Position numbers and translations under genes: made by a program. The notes below the pieces were generated by a model. The model searched no databases. It saw only the letters and a program-made list of their open reading frames with translations, and was not told the DNA's origin. DNA of 64,000 nucleotides from Streptomyces camponoticapitis. GTDB taxonomy: Bacteria; Actinomycetota; Actinomycetes; Streptomycetales; Streptomycetaceae. Below, in pieces: positions 8,631-16,928 of the stretch (positions within the stretch are counted from its first letter, which is position 1; each line of letters opens with the position of its first letter). Location: positions 40,335 to 104,334 of the forward strand of contig NZ_BMMV01000029.1 of the NCBI RefSeq assembly GCF_014646115.1, given 5' to 3'.

Positions 8631-9731
8631 TCAGCGGAGGCGGGCCTCCGAGATCCGCTGCTCGGCGATCCGGTCGGCCGCGGCGGCCGGCGGAATCCCG
8701 TCGTCCTTCGCACGTGCGAATATTGAAAGCGTGGTGTCGAAGATCTTCGCGGCCTTCGCCTTGCACCGCTCGAAGTCGAATCCGTGCAACTCGTCGGCGA
8801 CCTGGATCACGCCTCCGGCGTTCACCACGTAGTCCGGCGCGTAGAGGATGCCGCGGTCGGCGAGATCCTTCTCGACACCGGGGTGTGAGAGCTGGTTGTT
8901 GGCCGCCCCGCACACCACCTGCGCGGTCAGTACGGGCACGGAGTCGTCGTTCAGCGCGCCGCCGAGCGCGCACGGCGCGTAGACGTCCAGACCCTCCACG
9001 CGGATCAGCGCGTCGGTGTCGGCGGCGACGGTGACCTCCGGGTGCCGGTCGGTGATCCGGAGCACCGACTCGTCCCGCACGTCCGTGATCACGACGGAGG
9101 CGCCGTCCTGGAGCAGATGCTCGACCAGGTGGTGCCCGACCTTGCCGACGCCCGCGATGCCCACCTTCCGGCCGCGCAGCGACGGGTCGCCCCACAGATG
9201 CTGGGCGCTCGCGCGCATCCCCTGGAAGACACCGAACGCCGTCAGTACGGAGGAGTCGCCGGCGCCGCCGTTCTCGGGCGAGCGGCCGGTCGTCCAGCGG
9301 CACTCGCGGGCCACGACGTCCATGTCGGCGACATACGTACCGACGTCGCACGCGGTGACGTAACGGCCGCCGAGCGAGGCCACGAACCGTCCGTACGCCA
9401 GCAGCAGCTCGTCCGTCTTGATCAGCTCGGGGTCGCCGATGATCACGGCCTTGCCGCCGCCGTGGTCGAGACCGGCCATGGCGTTCTTGTACGACATCCC
9501 GCGCGACAGGTTCAGCGCGTCGGCGACGGCGTCCTGCTCGGAGGCGTACGGGTAGAAACGAGTGCCGCCCAGGGCGGGGCCCAGGGCGGTGGAGTGCAGA
9601 GCGATGACTGCCTTGAGCCCGCTGGCGCGGTCCTGACAGAGCACGACCTGTTCGTGGCCACCCTGCTCGGAGTGGAACAGGGTGTGCAGTGCGTCGACGG
9701 TTGCGACAGGGGCTCCGGTCACATCGGTCAC
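8631..9731 (-). CDS. vdh: Valine (branched-chain amino acid) dehydrogenase
   Basis: The protein belongs to the Glu/Leu/Phe/Val dehydrogenase family and deaminates valine, leucine and isoleucine oxidatively with NAD+, feeding branched-chain precursors into catabolism and polyketide synthesis. The catalytic lysine lies in GLDHGGGKAVI, and the Rossmann nucleotide site is VGIAGVGKVGHHL. The GTG at 9731 (MTDVTGAPVATVD) gives 366 aa, close to the 364-aa Streptomyces Vdh, and has GGGAG about 9 nt upstream. An in-frame start at 9797 would add 22 residues without family support. It is divergent from the next gene, with a 151-nt shared upstream region. Confidence 0.9.
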   Translation of the reverse strand: MTDVTGAPVATVDALHTLFHSEQGGHEQVVLCQDRASGLKAVIALHSTALGPALGGTRFYPYASEQDAVADALNLSRGMSYKNAMAGLDHGGGKAVIIGDPELIKTDELLLAYGRFVASLGGRYVTACDVGTYVADMDVVARECRWTTGRSPENGGAGDSSVLTAFGVFQGMRASAQHLWGDPSLRGRKVGIAGVGKVGHHLVEHLLQDGASVVITDVRDESVLRITDRHPEVTVAADTDALIRVEGLDVYAPCALGGALNDDSVPVLTAQVVCGAANNQLSHPGVEKDLADRGILYAPDYVVNAGGVIQVADELHGFDFERCKAKAAKIFDTTLSIFARAKDDGIPPAAAADRIAEQRISEARLR

Positions 9732-9882
9732 GGTGGTGACTCCCAAGTACGAAGCGGTGAGAGCCCTCCTGGGGGTGGGGAGGGACTGTTTGGGCATGAG
9801 GGTAAGTCCTACCGCGACGTAGATCCGACGCAGTGCCCAGGATCACCCTCTCGGGGGGTAGGGGCATGGGACGATTCGCCCC

Positions 9883-10731
9883 ATGCCAGCGGTGTCTTCA
9901 CTCCTCGTCCCCTACGCCTCCTACCTGCGCGTGTACGAGCCTCTGGCGGCCTTTCCGGAGCCGGAGAGAAGCCACTGGGCGCGTTACGCCGCCCGGGAGC
10001 GCACGCCGACCGCGCAGGACGAACTCCGGCGCTCCCTGGCGGACTTGCTGCCCACGCCGCCCGTCCCGGTGCCGGTGCACGAGAGCGCCGACGCGTTCGT
10101 GACGGAGGTGGACGGCGTGGTGTGCGTCTGCCCGTGGCGCACCCGGCTGCGCGGCTGGCTGGCCCTGGAGTCGCTGAGCGAGTCCCTGCCGAAGCCGCTG
10201 CTGGACGCGGTGCTGCCGTCGGTGGTGCGTGAGCAGGCCGCCGCCGACTTCGAGCAGTGGCGCGGGCGCAATCCGGACGCCCGGCCGTGGATCAGGACGG
10301 CGGTCTGGCAGGTGCCGGTGCGCTGGTTCACGCTCTTCGCCGACGACGAGCGCGAGTACCGGGCGTACGAGGAGTCGGGCCCCACGGCGCCCGCCCTGCG
10401 CTACCGGACCCCGATGGTGCAGGCGCGGCGGAGGCTGGCCCGCGCGCTGAAGGCCCTGCGGGAGTCGGTCGACGAGGGGCCGCTCATCGAGGGCCTCATA
10501 GATGTCGGACGGTGGCTGGAGGAGTTCCACCCCCGCTCGCTGGTCGAGCTCGACTACGGCGGGCTGGTGCACGCCCTGACCGGGCCGCAGCTCGCCGACG
10601 ACCGGTCGGCGGCGGACGTGGCGGCCGGGATCGCGGCGCTGCGGGCCGGGGACGGCGAGGCGGCGGGCGAGGCGTACGAACGGCTGGCGGAGCGCTGGCG
10701 GGCGGTCAGGGACCGTCAGTTCGCCAACTGA
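9883..10731 (+). CDS. Conserved Streptomyces protein of unknown function
   Basis: The 282-aa soluble protein has no signal peptide or membrane segment that I can see. It is rich in Trp, Arg and Glu and includes the conserved-looking stretch VWQVPVRWFTLF and a C-terminal helical region. From memory a gene of this kind lies between vdh and bldC in S. coelicolor (the SCO4090 position), which is the main reason to accept it as real; codon use is also typical. The only ATG near the N-terminus is at 9883. No function can be assigned. Confidence 0.75.
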   Translation: MPAVSSLLVPYASYLRVYEPLAAFPEPERSHWARYAARERTPTAQDELRRSLADLLPTPPVPVPVHESADAFVTEVDGVVCVCPWRTRLRGWLALESLSESLPKPLLDAVLPSVVREQAAADFEQWRGRNPDARPWIRTAVWQVPVRWFTLFADDEREYRAYEESGPTAPALRYRTPMVQARRRLARALKALRESVDEGPLIEGLIDVGRWLEEFHPRSLVELDYGGLVHALTGPQLADDRSAADVAAGIAALRAGDGEAAGEAYERLAERWRAVRDRQFAN

Positions 10732-11278
10732 GGGCGGATCCGGGGGGCCCGGCGGGAGCGCGTACGGCGGGGGGCGCCGACGGGCGGTGCCGGTCGGCCG
10801 GCGGGCGTGGTGCCATGCGTCCCGGCCCCATGGGACTTAGGCCCCGATACGGATTCTTTACGCTCAAGCGTGACGGAGCGCACTTACTGGGCTCTTGCGC
10901 CCATCACCCACCCTCGTGTCAAAATAGGACAAGGAGTCCGGAGGGGGCTCCTTCCGTCCAAGTAAGGGCGGATTGCTCTGCATTGCGCTCTATCGGGGGT
11001 CTCGTGACGCCTGATTGCTCCTGTGACTGATCGTCACTGCGACGTAACTGTCCGCTATGGCATGGTCCATCGGCTTCCGTCGTTGATGAACACCTGAGAG
11101 GGCAATTCCATCGGTTTGGCCGACGAGGCTGGACAGATGGTGTAGTTGTAGTGCCGAGGACAAGCCGTTCGTCCTATAACCGACTCGGCCCGCGTCCGCC
11201 ATTTCGGGCAACGTGGGTCAAGGTGCAGAATTTAGAGGAAAGAACCGAGATGGTTCGGTTCTCCCGAGGAGGCCGCTC
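10732..11278. other. Long region upstream of bldC
   Basis: About 550 nt with no supported gene. It holds a 12-nt palindrome ACGCTCAAGCGT near 10860. A TATAAC hexamer lies at 11175-11180 and could be the bldC -10 element, about 100 nt before the start codon, though no good -35 is seen at normal spacing. The base composition is less GC-rich than the flanking genes, as expected for a regulated promoter region. Confidence 0.45.
11241..11262 (+). promoter_or_regulatory. Hairpin in the bldC 5' untranslated region
   Basis: AGAACCGA and TCGGTTCT form a perfect 8-bp stem with a 6-nt loop. It ends 3 nt before the bldC Shine-Dalgarno sequence GAGGAGG at 11266-11272. It could limit ribosome access or protect the mRNA; function is inferred only from position. 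Confidence 0.45.
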
Positions 11279-11485
11279 ATGACCGCTCGCACCCCTGATG
11301 CCGAGCCGCTGCTGACCCCGGCTGAGGTTGCCACGATGTTCCGTGTGGACCCGAAGACGGTCACACGCTGGGCAAAGGCCGGCAAGCTCACGTCCATCCG
11401 CACGCTCGGTGGGCATCGCCGGTACCGCGAGGCAGAGGTCCGCGCACTGCTCGCGGGTATTCCGCAGCAGCGCAGCGAGGCCTGA
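11279..11485 (+). CDS. bldC: Developmental regulator BldC
   Basis: The 68-aa protein is a stand-alone MerR-like winged-helix DNA-binding domain, the exact size of BldC. The motifs LLTPAEVATMFRVDPKTVTR and GGHRRYREAEVR are characteristic. BldC represses entry into development by binding cooperatively to direct repeats, controlling many sporulation genes. The ATG at 11279 has a strong GAGGAGG 6 nt upstream. It is monocistronic, with a strong terminator at 11661. The gene order vdh, unknown, bldC, hrpA agrees with other Streptomyces as I remember it. Confidence 0.96.
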   Translation: MTARTPDAEPLLTPAEVATMFRVDPKTVTRWAKAGKLTSIRTLGGHRRYREAEVRALLAGIPQQRSEA

Positions 11486-11660
11486 ACGTCTCGCCAGGGC
11501 ACAGCTGACAACCAACCAACCCCAACCGGACACCCGGGTCCCCAATCCGGTCGTCCCGCTCCATAGCTCCACATTGATCCACATAGCTTCGCAACGCTCC
11601 ACACGACGGGCACCTGCCCCAACAGGGCCCACGCCCCCGCATCACGGGGCAAGTCGCTTT

Positions 11661-11699
11661 GATCGCGCTGGACTCCGCCGAGTCCAGCGCGATCTTTTT
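11661..11699 (+). terminator. Strong intrinsic terminator downstream of bldC
   Basis: A perfect 15-bp stem (11661-11675 and 11680-11694) with a 4-nt loop is followed by TTTTT, an unusually canonical intrinsic terminator for this genome. It lies 175 nt after bldC. Confidence 0.92.
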
Positions 11700-11877
11700 G
11701 CTTGGTGGGGGCGGGAGTTGGGGCTGGGGAGGGGCTGAGGGGAAGCGCTTGCGGGAGCATGCAATTGCACATATCAAATTCGCGGTTTGTAGGTGGGGGG
11801 TAAGTGGAGCCGTTCCGCAAACATGAGCGGTGACACCCGTCACAGTACAAGCCCCTTGCCAACTCCGCTCATAGCAC

Positions 11878-12096
11878 CTAATGAGGGTCGCTGTCCGCTT
11901 CTGGTGTGCGGTTCGGAGCGGAGCTGTTGGTTGTGGCCTCGCCGTCCGCGAGAGCGGCTGCGGCGGGCTCCATGGCGAGCCGCTGGAGGCGATGACAGAC
12001 CGCGCAGTGGCGCATGACATGCCGATAGCCCGTAGCGGCCGCCAGATGGGCACGCAGGAGCGCGCGAGTCTCGTGTCTGGCCGCCGATGTCCCCAT
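11878..12096 (-). CDS. Small DUF6274-like protein with CxxC motif
   Basis: A 72-aa protein with the core RHETRALLRAHLAAATGYRH followed by RHCAVCHRLQRLAME. The CAVC pair with flanking histidines resembles a small zinc-knuckle. I recall small Streptomyces proteins of this pattern (DUF6274) near bldC and hrpA, but the family name is from memory. The ATG at 12096 has a G-rich run GGGGGGTGG a few nt upstream; a GTG at 12105 is possible. Function unknown. Confidence 0.6.
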   Translation of the reverse strand: MGTSAARHETRALLRAHLAAATGYRHVMRHCAVCHRLQRLAMEPAAAALADGEATTNSSAPNRTPEADSDPH

Positions 12097-12176
12097 GCGC
12101 GCCACCCCCCGGATAAAGGGCCCCTGCAGATGACTTACCGGCGCCAGGGGGACGCGTCAACCCACGACGCGGCAGC

Positions 12177-12207
12177 GGAGCCCGCGTCCGAGGAGGGTGC
12201 GGGCTCC
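12177..12207 (-). terminator. Second hairpin downstream of tRNA-Asp
   Basis: A 9-bp stem GGAGCCCGC/GCGGGCTCC (12177-12185 and 12199-12207). It repeats the sequence of the hairpin at 12278-12307, so the two look like duplicated terminators for minus-strand transcription from tRNA-Asp. Confidence 0.6.
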
Positions 12208-12277
12208 GTGTCGTACAACGCGGTCCGCTGCGGGGCGCGGCCTCGGGCCCGCCGCGTCTGCGGCCGGACGCAGCAGT

Positions 12278-12307
12278 GGAGCCCGCACCCAGAAGGGTGC
12301 GGGCTCC
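12278..12307 (-). terminator. Terminator hairpin downstream of tRNA-Asp
   Basis: A perfect 13-bp stem (12278-12290 and 12295-12307) with loop AGAA lies 15 nt beyond the 3' end of the minus-strand tRNA-Asp. Confidence 0.8.
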
Positions 12308-12322
12308 ATATGTACCGCAACG

Positions 12323-12397
12323 CGGTCCTGACGGGATTTGAACCCGCGGCCTCCACCTTGACAGGGTGGCGAGCACTCCAAACTGCTCCACAGGACC
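12323..12397 (-). tRNA. tRNA-Asp(GTC), first copy
   Basis: The 75-nt minus-strand sequence folds as a full cloverleaf. The acceptor stem is GGTCCTG/CAGGACC, the anticodon stem-loop is CCACC-CTGTCAA-GGTGG with anticodon GTC, the T-loop is TTCAAAT and the discriminator is G. CCA is not encoded. The sequence is identical to the copy at 16663-16737. Confidence 0.95.
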
Positions 12398-12500
12398 AGA
12401 ATTCGCAGCTCCGGTGCGCTGTTCCTACCGGCGGCTGCGAAATGAGACTGTACAGCAGCTCGGAGGGTGCGGTCGAACCGGATCAGCCGGCCCCCGGCGG

Positions 12501-15500
12501 CTACGGCACCGCCGCGTCGATCGCCTTCACGATCCGCTTGTCCGACACCGGCTGCGCCGTGCCCAGGGCGTGGGCGAAGTAGCTCACCCGCAGCTCCTCG
12601 ATCATCCAGCGGATGTCCAGGACCTGCTGGGGCACCGGCCGTCCCCGCGGGAGCTGTTCGAGCAGCCAGGCGTACTCGTCCCGCATCTCGTGGACCTTCT
12701 CCATACGCGTGGTGTCGCGCTGGACGTTCGTCGGCATCTGCTGGAGCCTGCGGTCCGCCGCGACCAGGTAGCGCATCAGGTCGGGCAGTCTGCGCAGCCC
12801 CGTACGCGTCACGAAGCCCGCCGGCATCAGCTCCGCCAGCTGGTCCTTCACGTCCTGGACGTTGTTGATCAGGACCAGGCTGTTCGTGGTCTTCAGCCGC
12901 CGCTCACAGGCCTGCCAGGCCGCCAGGATCTGCTCGGCCTGGCCGATCGTGCGTACGGTCAGGTCGACCAGGTCGGCCCGGACCCTGTCGTACAGCTTCC
13001 GGTACGACTCCTCGTCCCACGCGGGCCCTCCGTGCTCGGCGATCAGCCGGTCCGCCGCGGCGGTGGCGCAGTCCTCGAAGAGTGCCTGGATCGAGCCGTG
13101 CGGGTTACGGGACAGGGCCAGCTTCTGCTTGTTGGTGAGCGTGTCGGACGCGAACTTGGCCGGGCTGACCGGGATGTTGAGCATGATCAGCCGGCGCGTC
13201 CCCTGCCACATGGCCTGTTGCTGCTCGGCCTCGGTGTCGTAGAGCCGTACGGCCACGGTCGCGCCCTGGTCGACCAGTGCCGGATACGCCTTGACCGGCT
13301 GCCCCGCCCGCCGGGTCTCGAAGGTGCGCGACAGCGTGCCGATCGTCCAGTCGGTGAGGCCCGAGCGTTCGACGGACTCGCCCGTGGGCCCCGCCACCGC
13401 CGCGGCGGCCTGGGAGATCGCCTTGCGGGCCTTCGGCTTGAGGGCGATCCGCAGCGCCTCCAGGTCCTTGTCCTCGGCGATCTTGCGGCGCCGCTCGTCG
13501 ACGATCCGGAAGGTGATCTTGAGGTGGTCCGGCACCCGGCCCGGATCGAAATCGTCGGCCGTGACGGGCACACCGACCATCCGCTGGAGCTCACGCGCCA
13601 GCGTCACGGGAAGCGCTTCCTGAAGAGGCACCGCCCGCTCCAGGAACTTCTTCGCGTAGTTCGGCGCCGGGACGTAGTGGCGGCGGATCGGCTTCGGCAG
13701 GGAGCGGATCAGCTCCACCACCACCTCCTCGCGCAGCCCCGGGATCTGCCAGTCGAAGCCCTCGGAGGTGATCTGGTTGAGCACCTGGAGCGGTACGTGG
13801 ACGGTCACACCGTCCGCGTCGGCCCCCGGCTCGAACTGGTACGTCACCCGGAACTTGAGCCTGCCCTGCCGCCAAGAGTCCGGATAGTCGTCCTTGGTGA
13901 CGGCGCCCGCCGCCTCGTTGATGAGCATCGAGCGCTCGAAGTCGAGGAGTTCGGGCTCCTCCTTGCGCTTGTGCTTCCACCACGAGTCGAAGTGCGCGCC
14001 GGAGACCACATGGTCGGGCACCCGCTCGTCGTAGAAGTCGAAGAGCGTCTCGTCGTCCACGAGGATGTCGCGGCGCCGGGCGCGGTGCTCCAACTCCTCG
14101 ACCTCGCCCAGAAGTTTGCGATTGTCATGGAAAAACTGATGGTGCGTCCGCCAGTCGCCCTCGACGAGCGCGTTGCGGATGAACAGGTCGCGCGAGGCAT
14201 CGGCGTCGATCCGGCCGAAGTTCACCTTGCGCCGCTCGACGATCGGTACGCCGTACAGCGTCACCTTCTCGTACGCCATCACGGCCGCCTGGTCCTTCTC
14301 CCAGTGCGGCTCGCTGTACGTGCGTTTGATCAGATGCTGGGCCAGCGGCTCGATCCAGTCGGGATCGATCTTCGCGTTGACTCGCGCCCACAGCCGTGAC
14401 GTCTCCACCAGCTCCGCGGACATGATGACGCGCGGCGGCTTCTTGAAGAGGGCCGAGCCGGGGAAGACCGCGAACTTCGCGTTGCGCGCGCCCACGTACT
14501 CGTTCTTCGCGCCGTCCTTCACGTCCTTGAGCCCGATGTGCGACAGCAGCCCGGCCAGCAGCGAGATGTGCACCGACTGGTCCGGCGCGGGGGCGCTGTC
14601 GTCGCCCTCGTCGAACTTGATGCCCATCTGCTTCGCGACCGTGCGCAGTTGGGAGTAGATGTCCTGCCACTCGCGGATCCGCAGGAAGTTCAGATACTCG
14701 GCCTTGCACATCCGGCGGAAGGCCGAGGAGCCGCGGGCCTTCTGCTGCTCGCGGATGTAGCGCCACAGATTCAGGAAGGCCAGGAAGTCGGAGGTCTCGT
14801 CCCGGAAGCGGGCGTGCTGCTGGTCGGCCTGGGTCTGCTTCTCCGACGGGCGCTCGCGCGGGTCCTGGATGGAGAGCGCGGCGGCGATCACCATGACCTC
14901 GCGTACGCAGCCGTTGCGCTCGGCCTCGATGACCATGCGCGCGAGGCGGGGGTCGACGGGCAGCTGCGAGAGCTTGCGGCCGAGCTGGGTGAGCTGCTTG
15001 CGCGGATCCCTCTGCGAGGCGTCGAAGGCGCCCAGCTCTTGGAGGAGTTGGACACCGTCGCGGATGTTGCGGTGGTCCGGCGGGTCGATGAAGGGGAACT
15101 TCTCGATCTCGCCCAGGCCGGCCGACGTCATCTGCAGGATGACCGACGCCAGATTCGTACGGAGGATCTCGGCGTCCGTGAACTCGGGCCGTGAGTCGAA
15201 GTCGTCCTCGGAGAAGAGCCGGATGCAGATGCCGTCGGACGTACGGCCGCAGCGGCCCTTGCGCTGGTTGGCACTGGCCTGCGAGATCCGCTCGATCGGC
15301 AGGCGCTGGACCTTGGTGCGGTGGGAGTAGCGGGAGATACGGGCGGTGCCGGGGTCGATCACGTACTTGATGCCCGGCACGGTCAGCGAGGTCTCCGCCA
15401 CGTTCGTCGCCAGGACGATCCTGCGGGTCGCGCCGCCCCCGGGTCTCTGGAAGACGCGGTGCTGCTCGGCGTGCGAGAGGCGCGCGTACAGGGGCAGCAC

Positions 15501-16451
15501 CTCGGTGTGCCGGAGCCTCCGCTTGTCGAGCGCGTCGGCGGTGTCGCGGATCTCCCGCTCGCCGGAGAGGAAGACCAGGACGTCGCCGGGGCCCTCCGAC
15601 TGGAGCTCGTCGACGGCGTCGCAGATCGCGGTGATCTGGTCGCGGTCGCCCTCTTCGCCGTTCTCTTCCAGGAGCGGCCGGTAGCGGACCTCGACCGGGA
15701 ACGTACGGCCCGAGACCTCCACGATCGGCGCGTCGCCGAAGTGGCGGGAGAACCGCTCGGGGTCGATCGTCGCCGAGGTGATGACCAGCTTGAGATCCGG
15801 GCGCCTGGGGAGGAGCTGGGCGAGATAGCCGAGCAGGAAGTCGATGTTGAGACTGCGCTCGTGGGCCTCGTCGATGATGATCGTGTCGTACGCGCGCAGG
15901 TCGCGGTCCGACTGGATCTCGGCGAGCAGGATGCCGTCCGTCATGATCTTGACGAACGTCGAGTCCTGGTTCACCTGGTCGGTGAAGCGGACCTTCCATC
16001 CCACGGCCTCGCCGAGCGGGGTCCCCAGCTCGTCGGCGACGCGCTCGGCGACGGTGCGGGCGGCGATCCGGCGGGGCTGGGTGTGACCGATCATGCCCCG
16101 GACGCCCCGGCCGAGCTCCATGCACATCTTGGGGATCTGGGTGGTCTTGCCCGACCCGGTCTCACCGGCGACGATCACGACCTGGTGGTCGCGTATCGCC
16201 TCAAGGATCACGTCCTTCTTCTGGCTGACGGGCAGTTGCTCGGGGTACGTGATCGCCGGCATCCGGGCCGCGCGGGCGCGCACGCGCTCGGCGGACCTGC
16301 CGGCCTCGGCCGCGATCTCGTCGAGGACGGCCTGCCGGGCTTCGGGCTTACGAATGCGCCGGACGCCTTCGAGACGGCGGCCGAGGCGCTGCGAGTCGCG
16401 CAGCGACACCTCGGCCAGCAGGGACTGAAGGTCGGCGAGGGAAGTAGACAT
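12501..16451 (-). CDS. hrpA: ATP-dependent RNA helicase HrpA
   Basis: The 1316-aa protein is the large DEAH-box HrpA helicase. Walker A is AGETGSGKTTQIP at about residue 95-107, the DEAH box is in IIIDEAHERSLN, motif III is SATI, and motif VI is QRKGRCGRTSDG. The helicase-associated and C-terminal DUF3418 regions fill the rest, giving the usual ~1300-aa length. HrpA resolves stalled or collided ribosomes in E. coli and processes some mRNAs. The ATG at 16451 is the first start. It is read toward tRNA-Asp and is flanked by tRNA genes on both sides on the same strand. Confidence 0.95.
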   Translation of the reverse strand: MSTSLADLQSLLAEVSLRDSQRLGRRLEGVRRIRKPEARQAVLDEIAAEAGRSAERVRARAARMPAITYPEQLPVSQKKDVILEAIRDHQVVIVAGETGSGKTTQIPKMCMELGRGVRGMIGHTQPRRIAARTVAERVADELGTPLGEAVGWKVRFTDQVNQDSTFVKIMTDGILLAEIQSDRDLRAYDTIIIDEAHERSLNIDFLLGYLAQLLPRRPDLKLVITSATIDPERFSRHFGDAPIVEVSGRTFPVEVRYRPLLEENGEEGDRDQITAICDAVDELQSEGPGDVLVFLSGEREIRDTADALDKRRLRHTEVLPLYARLSHAEQHRVFQRPGGGATRRIVLATNVAETSLTVPGIKYVIDPGTARISRYSHRTKVQRLPIERISQASANQRKGRCGRTSDGICIRLFSEDDFDSRPEFTDAEILRTNLASVILQMTSAGLGEIEKFPFIDPPDHRNIRDGVQLLQELGAFDASQRDPRKQLTQLGRKLSQLPVDPRLARMVIEAERNGCVREVMVIAAALSIQDPRERPSEKQTQADQQHARFRDETSDFLAFLNLWRYIREQQKARGSSAFRRMCKAEYLNFLRIREWQDIYSQLRTVAKQMGIKFDEGDDSAPAPDQSVHISLLAGLLSHIGLKDVKDGAKNEYVGARNAKFAVFPGSALFKKPPRVIMSAELVETSRLWARVNAKIDPDWIEPLAQHLIKRTYSEPHWEKDQAAVMAYEKVTLYGVPIVERRKVNFGRIDADASRDLFIRNALVEGDWRTHHQFFHDNRKLLGEVEELEHRARRRDILVDDETLFDFYDERVPDHVVSGAHFDSWWKHKRKEEPELLDFERSMLINEAAGAVTKDDYPDSWRQGRLKFRVTYQFEPGADADGVTVHVPLQVLNQITSEGFDWQIPGLREEVVVELIRSLPKPIRRHYVPAPNYAKKFLERAVPLQEALPVTLARELQRMVGVPVTADDFDPGRVPDHLKITFRIVDERRRKIAEDKDLEALRIALKPKARKAISQAAAAVAGPTGESVERSGLTDWTIGTLSRTFETRRAGQPVKAYPALVDQGATVAVRLYDTEAEQQQAMWQGTRRLIMLNIPVSPAKFASDTLTNKQKLALSRNPHGSIQALFEDCATAAADRLIAEHGGPAWDEESYRKLYDRVRADLVDLTVRTIGQAEQILAAWQACERRLKTTNSLVLINNVQDVKDQLAELMPAGFVTRTGLRRLPDLMRYLVAADRRLQQMPTNVQRDTTRMEKVHEMRDEYAWLLEQLPRGRPVPQQVLDIRWMIEELRVSYFAHALGTAQPVSDKRIVKAIDAAVP

Positions 16452-16518
16452 ACCGAACCCAGGATCTCACCCGGGCCGGGCGAGTGGCGAACCCATTTCG
16501 CGGGGCGGGTACACGGAA

Positions 16519-16545
16519 GCCCCTACCGAAGCTCTCGGCAGGGGC
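16519..16545 (-). terminator. Terminator-like hairpin between tRNA-Phe and hrpA
   Basis: GCCCCTACCGA pairs with TCGGCAGGGGC (one internal mismatch) just downstream of the minus-strand tRNA-Phe and upstream of hrpA. Confidence 0.6.
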
Positions 16546-16566
16546 ATCTGCACTGAAGAAGAGGAG

Positions 16567-16640
16567 TGGCTGGGGCCGGGATCGAACCGGCGACCTATCG
16601 CTTTTCAGGCGATCGCTCGTACCAACTGAGCTACCCAGCC
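16567..16640 (-). tRNA. tRNA-Phe(GAA)
   Basis: A 74-nt minus-strand cloverleaf. Acceptor stem GGCTGGG/CCCAGCC, anticodon stem-loop ATCGC-CTGAAAA-GCGAT with anticodon GAA, T-arm GCCGG-TTCGATC-CCGGC, discriminator A, no encoded CCA. Confidence 0.95.
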
Positions 16641-16662
16641 ACGCGGCTCTCGCGAGCCACAG

Positions 16663-16737
16663 CGGTCCTGACGGGATTTGAACCCGCGGCCTCCACCTTG
16701 ACAGGGTGGCGAGCACTCCAAACTGCTCCACAGGACC
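16663..16737 (-). tRNA. tRNA-Asp(GTC), second copy
   Basis: A 75-nt gene identical in sequence to the tRNA-Asp at 12323-12397, with anticodon GTC in CCACC-CTGTCAA-GGTGG. It lies between tRNA-Phe and tRNA-Glu on the same strand, so the three probably share a transcript. Confidence 0.95.
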
Positions 16738-16775
16738 AAGCAATGTGCGAGACGAGTCTCGCACACGGTGTTGCG

Positions 16776-16848
16776 TGCCCCCAACGGGATTCGAACCCGT
16801 GCTACCGCCTTGAAAGGGCGGCGTCCTGGGCCACTAGACGATGAGGGC
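16776..16848 (-). tRNA. tRNA-Glu(TTC)
   Basis: A 73-nt minus-strand cloverleaf. Acceptor GCCCTCA/TGGGGGC, anticodon stem-loop CCGCC-CTTTCAA-GGCGG with anticodon TTC, T-loop TTCGAAT. It is the promoter-proximal member of the Glu-Asp-Phe tRNA cluster. Confidence 0.95.
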
Positions 16849-16928
16849 TAAGGGCCCGCCTGGGCGCTTGGTAGCGCGTCGGGGACGTGAGAAGCATATG
16901 GGATGCGGGGAGCTATCGCCAAAACGGT

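Noticed and set aside
12366..14399. 677-aa open frame antisense to hrpA
   Set aside because: It is the opposite-strand shadow of a certain DEAH helicase gene, with Arg/Leu/Val-rich low-complexity translation and no domain.
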